The notes under the pieces: generated by a model
Database searches by the model: none
What the model was told of the DNA's origin: nothing
What the model saw: only the letters and a program-made list of their open reading frames with translations
In this document: piece after piece, positions 1 through 10,032 of the stretch
Layout of the letters: every line of letters starts with the position of its first letter
Position numbering within the stretch: position 1 is the stretch's first letter
Assembly (NCBI GenBank): GCA_020631355.1
Contig: JAHDHL010000024.1
Location: forward strand, 1-64,000
Source: Saprospiraceae bacterium
GTDB lineage: Bacteria; Bacteroidota; Bacteroidia; Chitinophagales; Saprospiraceae
Reading direction: 5' to 3'
DNA: 64,000 nucleotides
Translations under genes and position numbers: made by a program

Positions 1-51
<51 letters not shown>

Positions 52-54
52 ATG

Positions 55-62
55 CAAAAGTA
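55..62 (-). promoter_or_regulatory. Promoter -7 box for the initiator tRNA
   Basis: On the minus strand this reads TACTTTTG, a perfect match to the Bacteroidota TAnnTTTG box. It ends only about three bases before the mature 5' end of the tRNA, so transcription should begin at or within a few bases of the mature end. No TTTG box is visible at the usual -33 distance. Confidence 0.5.
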
Positions 63-217
63 AGACTTTATTCAGAAAAAAAAAGCCTTGTATGAACTTA
101 GTAACCACATGCAATCCCAAAGGGTTCCCTAACTCACAGATTATAAGACTTTTGTATTGAATAAATAATTTGAAAATATTTTCAAAGAGGATTATTATAC
201 AATCATTCTAAATGAAA

Positions 218-254
218 AATCCCGATAATAGGTACAAGTCCTATCATCGGGATT
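218..254 (-). terminator. Intrinsic terminator after the alpha-2-macroglobulin gene
   Basis: A 15-base inverted repeat (AATCCCGATGATAGG on the minus strand) with one mismatch and a 7-base loop is followed on the minus strand by TTTTTCATTT. It lies just downstream of the stop codon at 282 and separates that gene from the tRNA. Confidence 0.75.
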
Positions 255-281
255 CCATACTACACCCTATTCATCCAGTCC

Positions 282-3200
282 CTACATCTCTTTGGGCTGA
301 ATGACTTCAACCCATTCCCCTGGTTGTCTTGCGGATATGGTATTATCATACATTGCTTCACAAGAAATGGAGGGTAAATAAAACTTACCCTGATATGCCG
401 CATTCAACTGTATGATATACTTATTGGTCTTACCCGAATTAATATCGAAATAGGAATAGATTCTATCATCCCTGATATCCTGATATTCAGGACGGTCACC
501 CTTGGTAGTACCTACAGCGTCCATTCTGGAATTCGTCACTTCCCATCCTGATGGGAATATTTGGGTCAGTGCCATTTCATCATATCTTCGTCCGCTGGTA
601 CTTGGATTGGTAATGGAAACCTCAGCAATGAAATCAGTTCCCTGCTTCAATTGACTCGGATCCAAAGCCTTACCCTCCGAATCCTTGTATGCCACACTCA
701 GTTTCAACTTATTTTCAGCGGATGTCTGGTCTCCTGTAACCGGTTTGCCGGTCAGAATCAAACGGGCATAAAGTATTCCCTTGGAGGTATTCTTCAAATT
801 CAAATCCCTTTCGCCTCCCTCTACCACAAGGTCAACATTCATCAATGGCAGATTGGAGCCAGCATTGATATTCGTACCATCCAATGCGTAGGAAAAAGTG
901 AACTTATCCCCGATATTCGAATCACCAACGTACTTCCCTACCCCCAATAAGGCATAAGCAACTGTTTGCGTTCCATACCAACTATCATTACTCAAATCGG
1001 ATGAAATCGTCTTGACCAATTCGGCAGCCTCTTTCTTATTACCGATGGCTATCAATGTTTCCAAAATCATGGCTTTGTCCCTCAAGCCAGAACCATAGGT
1101 ATAACCCAATTCAACATAATCCTCAACTTCTGTATCCAAACCCTGAACGATGTCGCCAGCTACCTTTGTATTACCTAGTAAACCATATGCTGCGGCTAAA
1201 CGCCACTTGGCCTGGTCGCTAATACCCTTTGTATTTCTCATCCTATTCATAGCTCCTTTTTCCGGACTACCAGCCAGCGCAAGTGTAAATAGGCGATATG
1301 CCTGCATAAGGTCATTATTATTATAATGTCCGTGGTCACGGAAACCACCTGAATTGAATGTCCATTTCCTAGCATCATCCTTTTGATGCTTGATCCATTT
1401 GGATTTCATATTCCCAGGTATATTATAACCGAGTTTCTCAGCTTCCAACATAAAGTGACCTGCATAATTAGAGCCCCACTCACTAGCATCATTATCGCCC
1501 GGCCAATAAGAAAATCCGCCACTGGATACTTGGAACAATTTCAATCTTTCCAAAGTAGCCTGTATGTTTTCAGGTACTGATTTTTGTTGGTCTTCATTCA
1601 GTTCCATGAGTTTATTGACATAAAGCTGAGGAAATCCTGACGATGTGGTTTGTTCGATACATCCGTGAGGATATCTAATGAGATATCTCAAACGATCACC
1701 CAAATTGATGGGAGGAATATTCGAGACCTCCAGAATCCCTTCATTCGTCCCATTCATTCCGATGGGAGAATACTTCTTATCCCATGTTTCCCCTGCTTCC
1801 AAAACGGTACTATATACATCAGTAACATAAGGATTAGGGTTCCTAACCTGAATCTCAATTTCCTGACTGGCGGTTTCATTGCCACTCTTGGCCTTGACAG
1901 TCACTTTGGCAATGCCAACATCTTCCCTGACCTTAATATCAAAATTGACAATCTGGTCGCCGGTTTTTGAGAATGAGATGGTTTGGGAGCTATTTCCTTG
2001 AATCTGAATCAAATCACTGGTTTCCAGTGTCACTTCCACATTCTTCACTTTCTTTTCCATTGCGAAAACATTCACAGGTAATTTCAGTTCCTCACCCGGC
2101 CCCAAAACCCTAGGTAGTGTAGCCAAGACCATTAATGGTTTCTTTACTGGAGTGGTTGCTTCGGCACTTCCATAGGCCCCGTCATTCGCAGCCACGACCA
2201 TAGTCCTGACCGAACCTACATAATTGGGCATTTCTAAGGTATGCTTAGCCTTGCGCCCTCTTTTGAGATAAAACGGTCCGATATGATGTACCACAGGCTT
2301 GAATCTCTGTGCTTGGTCAGCTCCTTTCTTTTTTCTGCCATCAGCACCTCCACCTACACTGAGTATCCTTTCCAAGTCTCCACCATATGCACCGAGTACT
2401 TGGTCATACACATCCCAAGTCTTCACTCCTAGTGCTTCCCTAGCATAGAAAGTATTCCAAGGATCCGGTGTTCCGTAGCGAGTCAAATCCAATAATCCCT
2501 CATCAACCACAGCTATCGTATAAGCCATAGGTTTGCCCGATGATTCCTTTACTTCGATGGTAAATGGTTCTTCAGGTCTTAGGGATTCTGCCATCTTGAT
2601 TTCAGGTTTCAATTGCGTCTTAGGGTCCACTACCTTAATCGGCACCACTCCATACATTCTTATGGGTAAGTCGTTATTGGTTTGTGCATGTGGCTGAACC
2701 AAGGAAACATGGGCATAAACATTGGGTGTCCAATTAGCATTACTACTCACCTTTACGGTATTGTCACCCTCCTTTAGGTCGAACCACTTCGTTTCCAATA
2801 CTTTGGAACCATTCTCAATGGTCAATAAACCACGGGATACCTCTGTGGATGGTATGCTTAACTTTACCACATCCCCCACCTTGTATTCTTGCTTATCGGA
2901 AGTAAATTGAAGCATGGAAGCGGATTTATTCCCTTCTCCATCCTCATCCCAAGGATATCCTGCATAGAATACATCACCAGAACAATGTCCACTTTCCTCA
3001 TCACATACCCTGATAAGATACCTACCCCAACGCTTAACCTTAAAATTGGCCTTACCTATCCCTTTTGTATTAGATATTGTCTCAACTTTGGTAACTGCAC
3101 CATAATGGGAGGATGAGTTATAGGATGTGAAATCGGATTCATCCGCATCCCACCACCAAGACCAATTGACACGATAAACACCTACCTTGAGATTCCTGCC

Positions 3201-5870
3201 TTTTACAGCAGCACCAGAAGCATCCACACAAGCCACATCCACGCTATATTCCTTATCAACATCCAATCTTTTCTCACCATATCTATTCTTAGGAATACTC
3301 ACACCCGTATAGCTGACATAAGGGCTATATGAAATGGAGTAATTATCAGAACTGAAATCACCTCCCTTTTCGAACACACGGGATTTTACACCTGCTGTCA
3401 GTTTACCGGGTGCTGAACCCTTGGCATCCAATTTGACTTCAAATGAGCCGTTTCCATTGGCATCCAATGTTTCATCATACACTACCACTGGTTCTGAACT
3501 GAACGATCTAGCGGGGTCATCAAAAACAAAGTCGTTGAACTTATCAAATGTGGTTTTCTTTTCCCTGAATTGCATTTCGACCTTGGCCTTTAGGTTGCCG
3601 GCAGGGGCGCCATGTAACCATTTCGCTTCTATATTGGCCTTGGCCTGTTCATCATCCGCCAATAACTCCTCCTTGCCGAAGTCCACATTAATCTTGAGTC
3701 GATTCGGTTTGACGGTTTCCACTTTCAACGTCTTGCTGAATGTAGCACCACCCACTTTCACCTTGGCAGACCAATTACCCGTTGGGTCATCGGTAGAAGT
3801 AGTGGTTGTGAAGTTATATATACCTCCAATGGCTGATGTCTCAGTCATCTTTGTCTGTAGTTGTCCCCTCGAATTATAGATTTCCATTGTAACGGGATGA
3901 TTCTCTGGAAGATTATTTTCCTTATCCTCTAAGATGAAATTCAGAAATAAGGTATCACCCGGTCTCCATACACCTCTTTCCCCATAAATGAACCCTTTGA
4001 TTCCCTCTTGAGTCACTGCACCACTTACATCAAACCTACTCAATGAAAGGGAATAACCATCCCTGACCTTGAGGTATCCCTTTTCGAGTCCATTCTCCAC
4101 GACTACGAAGTAGGGTTCGCGTTTGGGATCCAACATCGCATGTCCATCAGAATCCGTTTGGGTGGTGAGTAGCAATTGCTGTTGGTAATCATATACCTTG
4201 AGTGTTGCTCCTGAAACCTTATCCGTTGTTCTCAAATCGGATACGGAAACGAAGAATGAGCCATCATTCCCTTTCTTGGCCACGATTCCAAGATTGGAAG
4301 CAAATACATTCCTTTTTACAAAATGATTGGAATTATAATAAGCAATCTTACAAGGATCGTCCTTATCCCTCCAGTTATATCCATCGTAGTATCCGTTAGG
4401 GCCATAATAATATTCCATGATGGAATTTTCCTCTATATCAAAATCCTCATCCATTACTGTTAAGCCATCATTGATATTCAAGGCATCATCACCACAGAAA
4501 TAATCTGAATAACCGGGCAGGAACCCTATCCTGATTTGATAAATTGCACCTTGTTCATTCTGAATCAAATTCTTCAAATCAAGAGCATAACGCGTCCATT
4601 CTGACTTGTCAGCATTCGGATTCAAATCATGTAACAATACCTTTTCCCTGTGAATGATGCGCCCAACCCTTTCCAATTGGTAGTCACCATCCATATCATT
4701 GGTCTGAAGGAACTGGAGTAGATTATTCTCATAAATCTTGAATACCTCCACTTCGACTGCGTTCAGATTAATGGCCTCGAAAGGGAAGATTAACCCATCC
4801 GATTCCGGCATAATCACACCCTTGCCAACCAATTGCACGCCTGGATTTTCCTCATCAAAACTCAGGGACCATACACTATTATCAGACATTCCCTGCCCCT
4901 TGATATTCTTCACACCTGAAAATGCCGTGAGGTTCTTGTCCCCGACAATCTTACCAGAGGGGTATACCTTAACCTGATTCCCATCAACACTATACCTAAG
5001 CGTCCCGGAGTATCCATTCAAGGTGAATAATCCATCCATATCCTGACTCGCATCAATTGGGTCTGAGAATGTAAGAACAATATGTTGGTCTCCTTTCTTG
5101 ACCAAACGAACATTCACAACCTTGAAATCACCAAGGGCCGGGACTTCTATTTCCTGACTACCCTTTTCGTTGATTTTCATGTTCCTACCATTCCAGACTA
5201 TATCAACAGCAGAAGCTTTGGCATTTCTCCTGACATCAGATATCCTGAATCTATACTCAGCAGATGAACCTCCCTGCTCATAGCTTACAGGTAATTTTTT
5301 TCCTTTCTGGGTGGCCTTGATGACTTTCTTTACATTATCCAACTCCTCGACATCAGTAAAAAAGATGCTTCCCACTATTTCCTGTTTGGACAAATCCGAA
5401 TTATCAATGGCATTCACCCCATCCACCTGAACATTAAAGAATTGTTCCTTAGTCCTGAAATTAAACTCAAAGGATTGTGCTTCTGTTGGTACATTCTCGA
5501 ATAAATTCCTGATGTTGACTTCTCCTTTGTATTGTTGTCCTGATTCAAGGAATCCCTCTGGTCGGAAAGCGATGGTCCTATCATCGATCCATACTGCTTC
5601 TCCCTTAACTCTCGGATTGATTTTGAGGACATCCTTTGATGCAGTACCTCCTACCTTATCCTCATCTACAACGGAGGCGTTGAATCGTACTCGGATTTCA
5701 TCTGAACGTGAAATGATACCAGAGGTATAAGCATAGACGTAAGTACCAATGGAGGCGGGCATCTTCTTGGCACTATAATCCTTTTTACAGGATGAAAAAG
5801 AGAGGAAAACTAACAATGGGAAGAAGAACCATTTCATTCCCCAACTGTTACTGTTCATGGAATTTCTCAT
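282..5870 (-). CDS. Bacterial alpha-2-macroglobulin family lipoprotein with thioester motif
   Basis: A protein of about 1860 residues. An N-terminal signal ends in a lipobox (FLSFSSC), so the protein is a lipoprotein of the cell envelope. The middle has the beta-rich MG domains typical of the family, and the C-terminal third has the thioester motif GCIEQT (cysteine at codon 1404 from this start) followed by the helical thioester-domain region. Bacterial alpha-2-macroglobulins trap foreign proteases by thioester coupling. The reading frame is open up to 5972, but the lipoprotein signal points to a start at 5870, 5858 or 5837; 5870 is used here. The usual partner, penicillin-binding protein 1C, is not in the window. 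The gene ends in a strong terminator and is monocistronic as far as can be seen. Confidence 0.93.
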   Translation of the reverse strand: MRNSMNSNSWGMKWFFFPLLVFLSFSSCKKDYSAKKMPASIGTYVYAYTSGIISRSDEIRVRFNASVVDEDKVGGTASKDVLKINPRVKGEAVWIDDRTIAFRPEGFLESGQQYKGEVNIRNLFENVPTEAQSFEFNFRTKEQFFNVQVDGVNAIDNSDLSKQEIVGSIFFTDVEELDNVKKVIKATQKGKKLPVSYEQGGSSAEYRFRISDVRRNAKASAVDIVWNGRNMKINEKGSQEIEVPALGDFKVVNVRLVKKGDQHIVLTFSDPIDASQDMDGLFTLNGYSGTLRYSVDGNQVKVYPSGKIVGDKNLTAFSGVKNIKGQGMSDNSVWSLSFDEENPGVQLVGKGVIMPESDGLIFPFEAINLNAVEVEVFKIYENNLLQFLQTNDMDGDYQLERVGRIIHREKVLLHDLNPNADKSEWTRYALDLKNLIQNEQGAIYQIRIGFLPGYSDYFCGDDALNINDGLTVMDEDFDIEENSIMEYYYGPNGYYDGYNWRDKDDPCKIAYYNSNHFVKRNVFASNLGIVAKKGNDGSFFVSVSDLRTTDKVSGATLKVYDYQQQLLLTTQTDSDGHAMLDPKREPYFVVVENGLEKGYLKVRDGYSLSLSRFDVSGAVTQEGIKGFIYGERGVWRPGDTLFLNFILEDKENNLPENHPVTMEIYNSRGQLQTKMTETSAIGGIYNFTTTTSTDDPTGNWSAKVKVGGATFSKTLKVETVKPNRLKINVDFGKEELLADDEQAKANIEAKWLHGAPAGNLKAKVEMQFREKKTTFDKFNDFVFDDPARSFSSEPVVVYDETLDANGNGSFEVKLDAKGSAPGKLTAGVKSRVFEKGGDFSSDNYSISYSPYVSYTGVSIPKNRYGEKRLDVDKEYSVDVACVDASGAAVKGRNLKVGVYRVNWSWWWDADESDFTSYNSSSHYGAVTKVETISNTKGIGKANFKVKRWGRYLIRVCDEESGHCSGDVFYAGYPWDEDGEGNKSASMLQFTSDKQEYKVGDVVKLSIPSTEVSRGLLTIENGSKVLETKWFDLKEGDNTVKVSSNANWTPNVYAHVSLVQPHAQTNNDLPIRMYGVVPIKVVDPKTQLKPEIKMAESLRPEEPFTIEVKESSGKPMAYTIAVVDEGLLDLTRYGTPDPWNTFYAREALGVKTWDVYDQVLGAYGGDLERILSVGGGADGRKKKGADQAQRFKPVVHHIGPFYLKRGRKAKHTLEMPNYVGSVRTMVVAANDGAYGSAEATTPVKKPLMVLATLPRVLGPGEELKLPVNVFAMEKKVKNVEVTLETSDLIQIQGNSSQTISFSKTGDQIVNFDIKVREDVGIAKVTVKAKSGNETASQEIEIQVRNPNPYVTDVYSTVLEAGETWDKKYSPIGMNGTNEGILEVSNIPPINLGDRLRYLIRYPHGCIEQTTSSGFPQLYVNKLMELNEDQQKSVPENIQATLERLKLFQVSSGGFSYWPGDNDASEWGSNYAGHFMLEAEKLGYNIPGNMKSKWIKHQKDDARKWTFNSGGFRDHGHYNNNDLMQAYRLFTLALAGSPEKGAMNRMRNTKGISDQAKWRLAAAYGLLGNTKVAGDIVQGLDTEVEDYVELGYTYGSGLRDKAMILETLIAIGNKKEAAELVKTISSDLSNDSWYGTQTVAYALLGVGKYVGDSNIGDKFTFSYALDGTNINAGSNLPLMNVDLVVEGGERDLNLKNTSKGILYARLILTGKPVTGDQTSAENKLKLSVAYKDSEGKALDPSQLKQGTDFIAEVSITNPSTSGRRYDEMALTQIFPSGWEVTNSRMDAVGTTKGDRPEYQDIRDDRIYSYFDINSGKTNKYIIQLNAAYQGKFYLPSISCEAMYDNTISARQPGEWVEVIQPKEM

Positions 5871-6019
5871 TACATTTGATTTTTGTGTAAGATAATGAAT
5901 TGAGTAAAACTTATTCGTTGTCCATAACAAAAGATTGACAAAATAAGTCATCGTAGTGATTAGCGTTTCCAAAAAAGGATTATGCTATTCCATCCATCTT
6001 TTAGCTAACAATATTATTT

Positions 6020-6637
6020 ATGGCGTTTTTACCAATGTTCCCCCTAAATTTAGTGGTATTCCCGAATGAATCTCTGAACCTTCACATATTCGAACCCCGA
6101 TATCGAGAATTAGTGGATGATTGTCTATTATTCGGAATTCCTACTTTGACTGATAACCAATTATCCGATATCGGGACAGAGGTTGAAGTGGTACAAATTG
6201 CCAAGAAATACCCAAGTGGGGAATCGGATATCAAAACCAAGGGAAAAAGACGTTTCATCATTGATAATTTCTACAGGAAGGCACCCAACAAATCGTACGG
6301 AGGAGCGGATATCAGATATCTGGAAGATATTCAGGATGGGAATTATCTGGATGCCGAACAAGTCATTTCCCTTATTGAGGAACTTTTTGTCATGATGGGT
6401 ATAGAAAAATCATTCGAACAATCACCCCAGGCTTTCCAAGCCTTTGACATGGCTCACCATGTAGGATTCAATCGGGAACAAGAAATGGAAATTCTTAAAC
6501 TCAATCAGGAATCGGATAGATTGGGATTCATGAAACAACATCTTGAACAACTGATACCTACTCTAAATGAGATGAAAAAGCTACAAGAACGCATTAAAAT
6601 GAATGGGCATTTCAAGGATGTAAGGGATTTCATGTAG
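6020..6637 (+). CDS. LON peptidase substrate-binding domain protein
   Basis: A 205-residue protein made almost entirely of the N-terminal domain of Lon protease (Lon_substr_bdg). The opening FPLNLVVFPNESLNLHIFEP matches the family signature of an MFPL start followed by LHIFEPRY. The ATPase and Ser-Lys protease domains of Lon are absent, so this is a free-standing substrate-recognition domain. Such proteins are common in bacteria and their role is unproven. It is transcribed away from the alpha-2-macroglobulin gene, with about 150 bases shared between the two starts. Confidence 0.88.
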   Translation: MAFLPMFPLNLVVFPNESLNLHIFEPRYRELVDDCLLFGIPTLTDNQLSDIGTEVEVVQIAKKYPSGESDIKTKGKRRFIIDNFYRKAPNKSYGGADIRYLEDIQDGNYLDAEQVISLIEELFVMMGIEKSFEQSPQAFQAFDMAHHVGFNREQEMEILKLNQESDRLGFMKQHLEQLIPTLNEMKKLQERIKMNGHFKDVRDFM

Positions 6638-6667
6638 GCATCACTGAGCCAATACAGAACAAACGCT

Positions 6668-6675
6668 TATTTTTG
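6668..6675 (+). promoter_or_regulatory. Possible -7 box for the WbqC-like gene
   Basis: TATTTTTG matches TAnnTTTG and sits 22 bases before the TTG start at 6698. No matching -33 TTTG is present, so the support is modest. Confidence 0.3.
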
Positions 6676-6697
6676 CGACTCAACAAAACAATACCTT

Positions 6698-7327
6698 TTG
6701 GAGTACCTACTTTCACTACATTATCTACCTTGTGTACAATGGTTTTCTAAGTTTTTCTCGGATCAAGTTCTGATTGAACAACATGAGAACTACAGTAAGG
6801 GGAGTTATAGGAATAGGGCCCATATCATAGGTGGGAATGGATTGTTGGCACTTTCGGTTCCCTTAGGCAAGGGAAAGAACCAACAAATGCCCATCAGGGA
6901 AGTAACCATATCCAATGAGGATCGCTGGCAGAAATTACACTGGCAAAGTATTCAGTCCGCTTATGGTAAGTCTCCCTTTTTCGAATTCTATTCGGACGAA
7001 ATCAAACCATTTTACGAGAAACAATACCAATATTTATTCGATTTTAATCTTGAGTTGACTTATAAACTTATGGAAATCATAGGATTGGATACAAATTCAA
7101 TGACTTTTACGGATGTATATCAAACAGCACCAAGCATGATTGACCTCCGGAATGGCATTTCACCAAAAACCAAATACCAAAAAGAGGACGAATTCTTCGA
7201 GGCGGTTCCTTATGGCCAGGTCTTTTTGGAACGCCATGGATTCCTTGCTAATGTGAGTGTATTGGACTTGTTGTTTTGCTGTGGCCCTGGAACCATATCT
7301 GTTTTAGAGGAAAGCTACTGTGCCTAA
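6698..7327 (+). CDS. WbqC family protein
   Basis: A 209-residue protein of the WbqC-like family, whose members occur in surface-polysaccharide clusters and widely in Bacteroidota. The conserved opening (LLSLHYLPCVQWFSKF), the IEQHENYSKGSYRNR block and the WQKLHWQSIQSAYGKSPFF block are all present. The conserved N-terminus only fits if translation begins at the TTG codon at 6698; no in-frame ATG lies upstream of it. The biochemical role is unknown. The gene ends in a 4-base convergent overlap with the next gene: CTAA gives TAA on this strand and TAG on the other. Confidence 0.85.
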   Translation: MEYLLSLHYLPCVQWFSKFFSDQVLIEQHENYSKGSYRNRAHIIGGNGLLALSVPLGKGKNQQMPIREVTISNEDRWQKLHWQSIQSAYGKSPFFEFYSDEIKPFYEKQYQYLFDFNLELTYKLMEIIGLDTNSMTFTDVYQTAPSMIDLRNGISPKTKYQKEDEFFEAVPYGQVFLERHGFLANVSVLDLLFCCGPGTISVLEESYCA

Positions 7328-7695
7328 GCCCTGCTTAGGGCCTGCTTCAAATTGTTCTTCACGAATTGGTACCGTTCTACCTTTTCCTTGGTCATCATAG
7401 AAAGGCTTCTTAACTGAAGTAGGAATTCCTCATCTACCTTAACTAGGTTCTTCTTCATCAGATTCTGGTATTCCTTGTAATTCAGACCATGAATCAGTAA
7501 ATCAAAACCCAAACCCAGCATCTTGTTGTAGGTTTCATTCATGTTGTTCATCGAAGCCATTGGATGTTCCTTGGTCAATACCTTAGAAATTTCTTCCCTT
7601 TCCTGGAAAAACTCATATTCCAATTCCTTGAACATGGCCACCTCATCATTGAATGCATCTATGAAATCTAATATGTCCCTTTTAACATTATCCAT
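7324..7695 (-). CDS. Hypothetical helical protein
   Basis: A 123-residue soluble protein with no signal peptide or membrane segment. It is rich in Glu, Lys, Leu and Met and looks almost wholly alpha-helical. I do not recognise the family. Its reality is supported by normal codon use, a well-formed promoter about 130 bases upstream (7823-7853), and the exact stop-codon overlap with the WbqC-like gene. Confidence 0.7.
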   Translation of the reverse strand: MDNVKRDILDFIDAFNDEVAMFKELEYEFFQEREEISKVLTKEHPMASMNNMNETYNKMLGLGFDLLIHGLNYKEYQNLMKKNLVKVDEEFLLQLRSLSMMTKEKVERYQFVKNNLKQALSRA

Positions 7696-7822
7696 TTCTA
7701 TAAATTTGAATCTCTCTCAATAATTTGTTTGTCCTCACTACATAGTAGTCCAACCTGATGCCCTAAATCAGTCTGTGTTAACTCTACCCTAAAATTTTTG
7801 TTTTTGTTTTTGAATTGCAATA

Positions 7823-7853
7823 CAAATATATTATTTTTTATAATATGAATCAA
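7823..7853 (-). promoter_or_regulatory. Bacteroidota-type promoter for the 7695 gene
   Basis: On the minus strand this reads TTG, 20 bases, TATATTTG, matching both boxes of the Bacteroidota consensus. The expected start of transcription is near 7816, giving a leader of about 120 bases before the ATG at 7695. Confidence 0.6.
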
Positions 7854-7946
7854 GGCCTTTTAGGCCCGAATTGACATAAAATAATATCATACCCATCATC
7901 TTTTCCAATCAATCCAATATTATTACATTAGCAAAAAAAACAAATT

Positions 7947-8804
7947 ATGGGCATACCAGCTTCTGAACTCATCCTGAATCCTGATGGTAGTATTTATCAT
8001 CTTAATATCCGCCCCGAACATCTTGCCACAACCATCATTACGGTAGGCGATCCTGAACGTGTGGCTGAAGTAAGCAAACACTTTGATGAAGTCGAGTTCC
8101 AGTTCGGAAAAAGGGAATTCCATACACATACAGGAAAAATAGGCAACAAAAGACTCAGTGTTATTTCTACGGGTATAGGTACAGACAATATTGATATCGT
8201 ATTCAATGAATTGGATGCATTGGTCAATATTGATTTGGAAACCCGTGAGGTCAAAGAAAACCATACGACCCTTGATTTCATTAGAATCGGAACCTCGGGA
8301 TGCTTACAGGCTGACATACCCATTGATAGTTTCTTGGTATCCTCATATGGCTTGGGAACCGATGGTCTAGGATTATTCTATGAATATGAAATGAGTCCTG
8401 AAACAGCGGCTATCCACCAATCCATAACCCAACAATTCGATTTCCCACTCCAACCTTATTTGGTTGAGGGTTCGAATGAACTCATACAACAAATATGTCC
8501 GGATTTCCTTACAGGAATAACAACTACCTGCACGGGTTTCTATGGTCCACAGGGTCGTGAGGTCAGATTAAAGAGTAAGGTTGCCCAACTATTGCCATCC
8601 ATGGGATCATTCAGATATAAGGATATCAGAATGACGAACTTTGAAATGGAAACTGCGGGTATCTATCTCATGGCCAAACTATTGGGGCATCGGGCTATTT
8701 CATGCAATGCGTTATTGGCCAATAGAATCAATCATGAATTCAGTAGCCAACCTAAGGAGACAACTGAAAAACTGATTCAGACTGTTTTAGAAAGATTGGT
8801 CTAA
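7947..8804 (+). CDS. Nucleoside phosphorylase (PNP/UDP family)
   Basis: A 285-residue enzyme of the purine-nucleoside/uridine phosphorylase fold, which splits nucleosides with phosphate into base and ribose-1-phosphate. The GDPERV motif near residue 34 is the phosphate-binding segment, STGIGTDN and RIGTSG match the conserved core strands, and the MTNFEMETAGIYLMA segment near residue 230 is the nucleoside-binding E-M-E region. Substrate preference (uridine or purine) cannot be fixed from sequence alone; the pattern is closest to uridine phosphorylase-like proteins of Bacteroidota. It appears to be a single-gene unit. Confidence 0.88.
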   Translation: MGIPASELILNPDGSIYHLNIRPEHLATTIITVGDPERVAEVSKHFDEVEFQFGKREFHTHTGKIGNKRLSVISTGIGTDNIDIVFNELDALVNIDLETREVKENHTTLDFIRIGTSGCLQADIPIDSFLVSSYGLGTDGLGLFYEYEMSPETAAIHQSITQQFDFPLQPYLVEGSNELIQQICPDFLTGITTTCTGFYGPQGREVRLKSKVAQLLPSMGSFRYKDIRMTNFEMETAGIYLMAKLLGHRAISCNALLANRINHEFSSQPKETTEKLIQTVLERLV

Positions 8805-8961
8805 GGATTACTTGGATTCATCTGATAATGATTGGAAATTCCTTAACATTTATTCATATTGGTGCTAGACCATTCTTATTGAGGTCCATTTTATAGAGAA
8901 AAACATGACCTTTCTACGAATGAAATCATTCTATTCTAATACTGAAAATTGATAAAATATC

Positions 8962-9309
8962 ATGAGTCTAATCGTTAGTATACTTGTAAGTGCATTGGCT
9001 TTCTTCCTTGGCGCACAGATACTCAAGGGTGTTAAACTAGAGCGTTTCGGACAAGCTATCATCGTAGCGATTGTTATCGCATTACTGAATGGAACCCTGG
9101 GCTATGTCCTAAGTTTCGTCTTACCTGACAAGACACTGAACTTCCTGACTTTCGGGTTCTTCCAGTTTGTGATGGATGCCATTATTATTTGGGTAGCCGG
9201 TAAATTGATGAATAATTTTAAGGTTAAGAATTTCTTGAATGCCTTGGTCTTAGCCATCATTGTTGCCCTTATTTCTACAATCACCTACTCTTTGGTTCCC
9301 GGCATATAA
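8962..9309 (+). CDS. Phage-holin-like family IV small membrane protein
   Basis: A 115-residue integral membrane protein with four hydrophobic segments and short charged loops, matching the mycobacterial phage holin superfamily IV (PF04020). Despite the family name these proteins are common chromosomal genes in Bacteroidota. No lysin or other phage gene is nearby, so a lytic role is not supported. Function unknown. Confidence 0.8.
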   Translation: MSLIVSILVSALAFFLGAQILKGVKLERFGQAIIVAIVIALLNGTLGYVLSFVLPDKTLNFLTFGFFQFVMDAIIIWVAGKLMNNFKVKNFLNALVLAIIVALISTITYSLVPGI

Positions 9310-9434
9310 TCCTAAGGTTTAAGATTGATGGGGCAGTTTATCCAATGATTATTGATTCTTCATTACAATAACTATCAAAGGGGCTTGATGAAAACTCAGG
9401 AATTCTCATTATATTCATCATAAATGAGAAACCA

Positions 9435-10025
9435 ATGAATGTAACAAACAAAGCCTATTCTGATAGAATCAAACTGCCCATCAGTTTTGACATTGACAAA
9501 TTAAAGGCTGAAACCCTACAACTCAAACTTAATCATTTCATTTATTATAATGTCATACCGATGCGTTCACCTGCGCATACCGTAGACCCATCATTGCCCA
9601 TTCCTCCGCCCGCTGATGATTATGCCGACGGTTCTTGGACGGAATGGATGGATACCCCGGCGCTGACCGCATCTCCATACATAAAGGAAGTAGTGGATTA
9701 TTTCAAACAGCATACGAATGTTACCTTGGTAAGAATTCTCCGATTGGCACCCGGTGGTGTAGTAAAGGAACATACCGATCCGACCCTGGGAATCGAAATT
9801 GAGAAATCGGTTGTAAGACTGACCATTCCCATTCTGAATGGTGATGGAGTAGAATTCCTACTAAATGGAACCCACGTGGACATGAAACCGGGTGAATGTT
9901 GGTATATGAGGCTGACAGACCCACATAAGGTCATCAATGCCGGTCAACAAGAGCGTATCAACCTCACTATTGATATGATTCCCAATGAATGGCTGGTTTC
10001 GATGCTGGATCAAGGTATGAATTGA
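9435..10025 (+). CDS. Aspartyl/asparaginyl beta-hydroxylase family protein
   Basis: A 196-residue cytoplasmic protein of the Asp_Arg_Hydrox (PF05118) family of 2-oxoglutarate/Fe(II) dioxygenases. The iron ligands are visible as H113-x-D115 (EHTDP) and the distal H164 (DPHKVINAG), followed by R174 for 2-oxoglutarate. Members hydroxylate Asp or Asn side chains of proteins or free amino acids; the substrate here is unknown. It ends 7 bases from the convergent barrel gene. Confidence 0.88.
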   Translation: MNVTNKAYSDRIKLPISFDIDKLKAETLQLKLNHFIYYNVIPMRSPAHTVDPSLPIPPPADDYADGSWTEWMDTPALTASPYIKEVVDYFKQHTNVTLVRILRLAPGGVVKEHTDPTLGIEIEKSVVRLTIPILNGDGVEFLLNGTHVDMKPGECWYMRLTDPHKVINAGQQERINLTIDMIPNEWLVSMLDQGMN

Positions 10026-10032
10026 TACGTCC

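Noticed and set aside
561-950. Plus-strand frame of 129 codons inside the alpha-2-macroglobulin gene
   Set aside because: Lies wholly antisense to a long conserved coding region, with no promoter or family signal.
8962-9309. Prophage remnant suggested by a holin-family gene
   Set aside because: No lysin, integrase, capsid or tail gene is near, and this family is common on Bacteroidota chromosomes.
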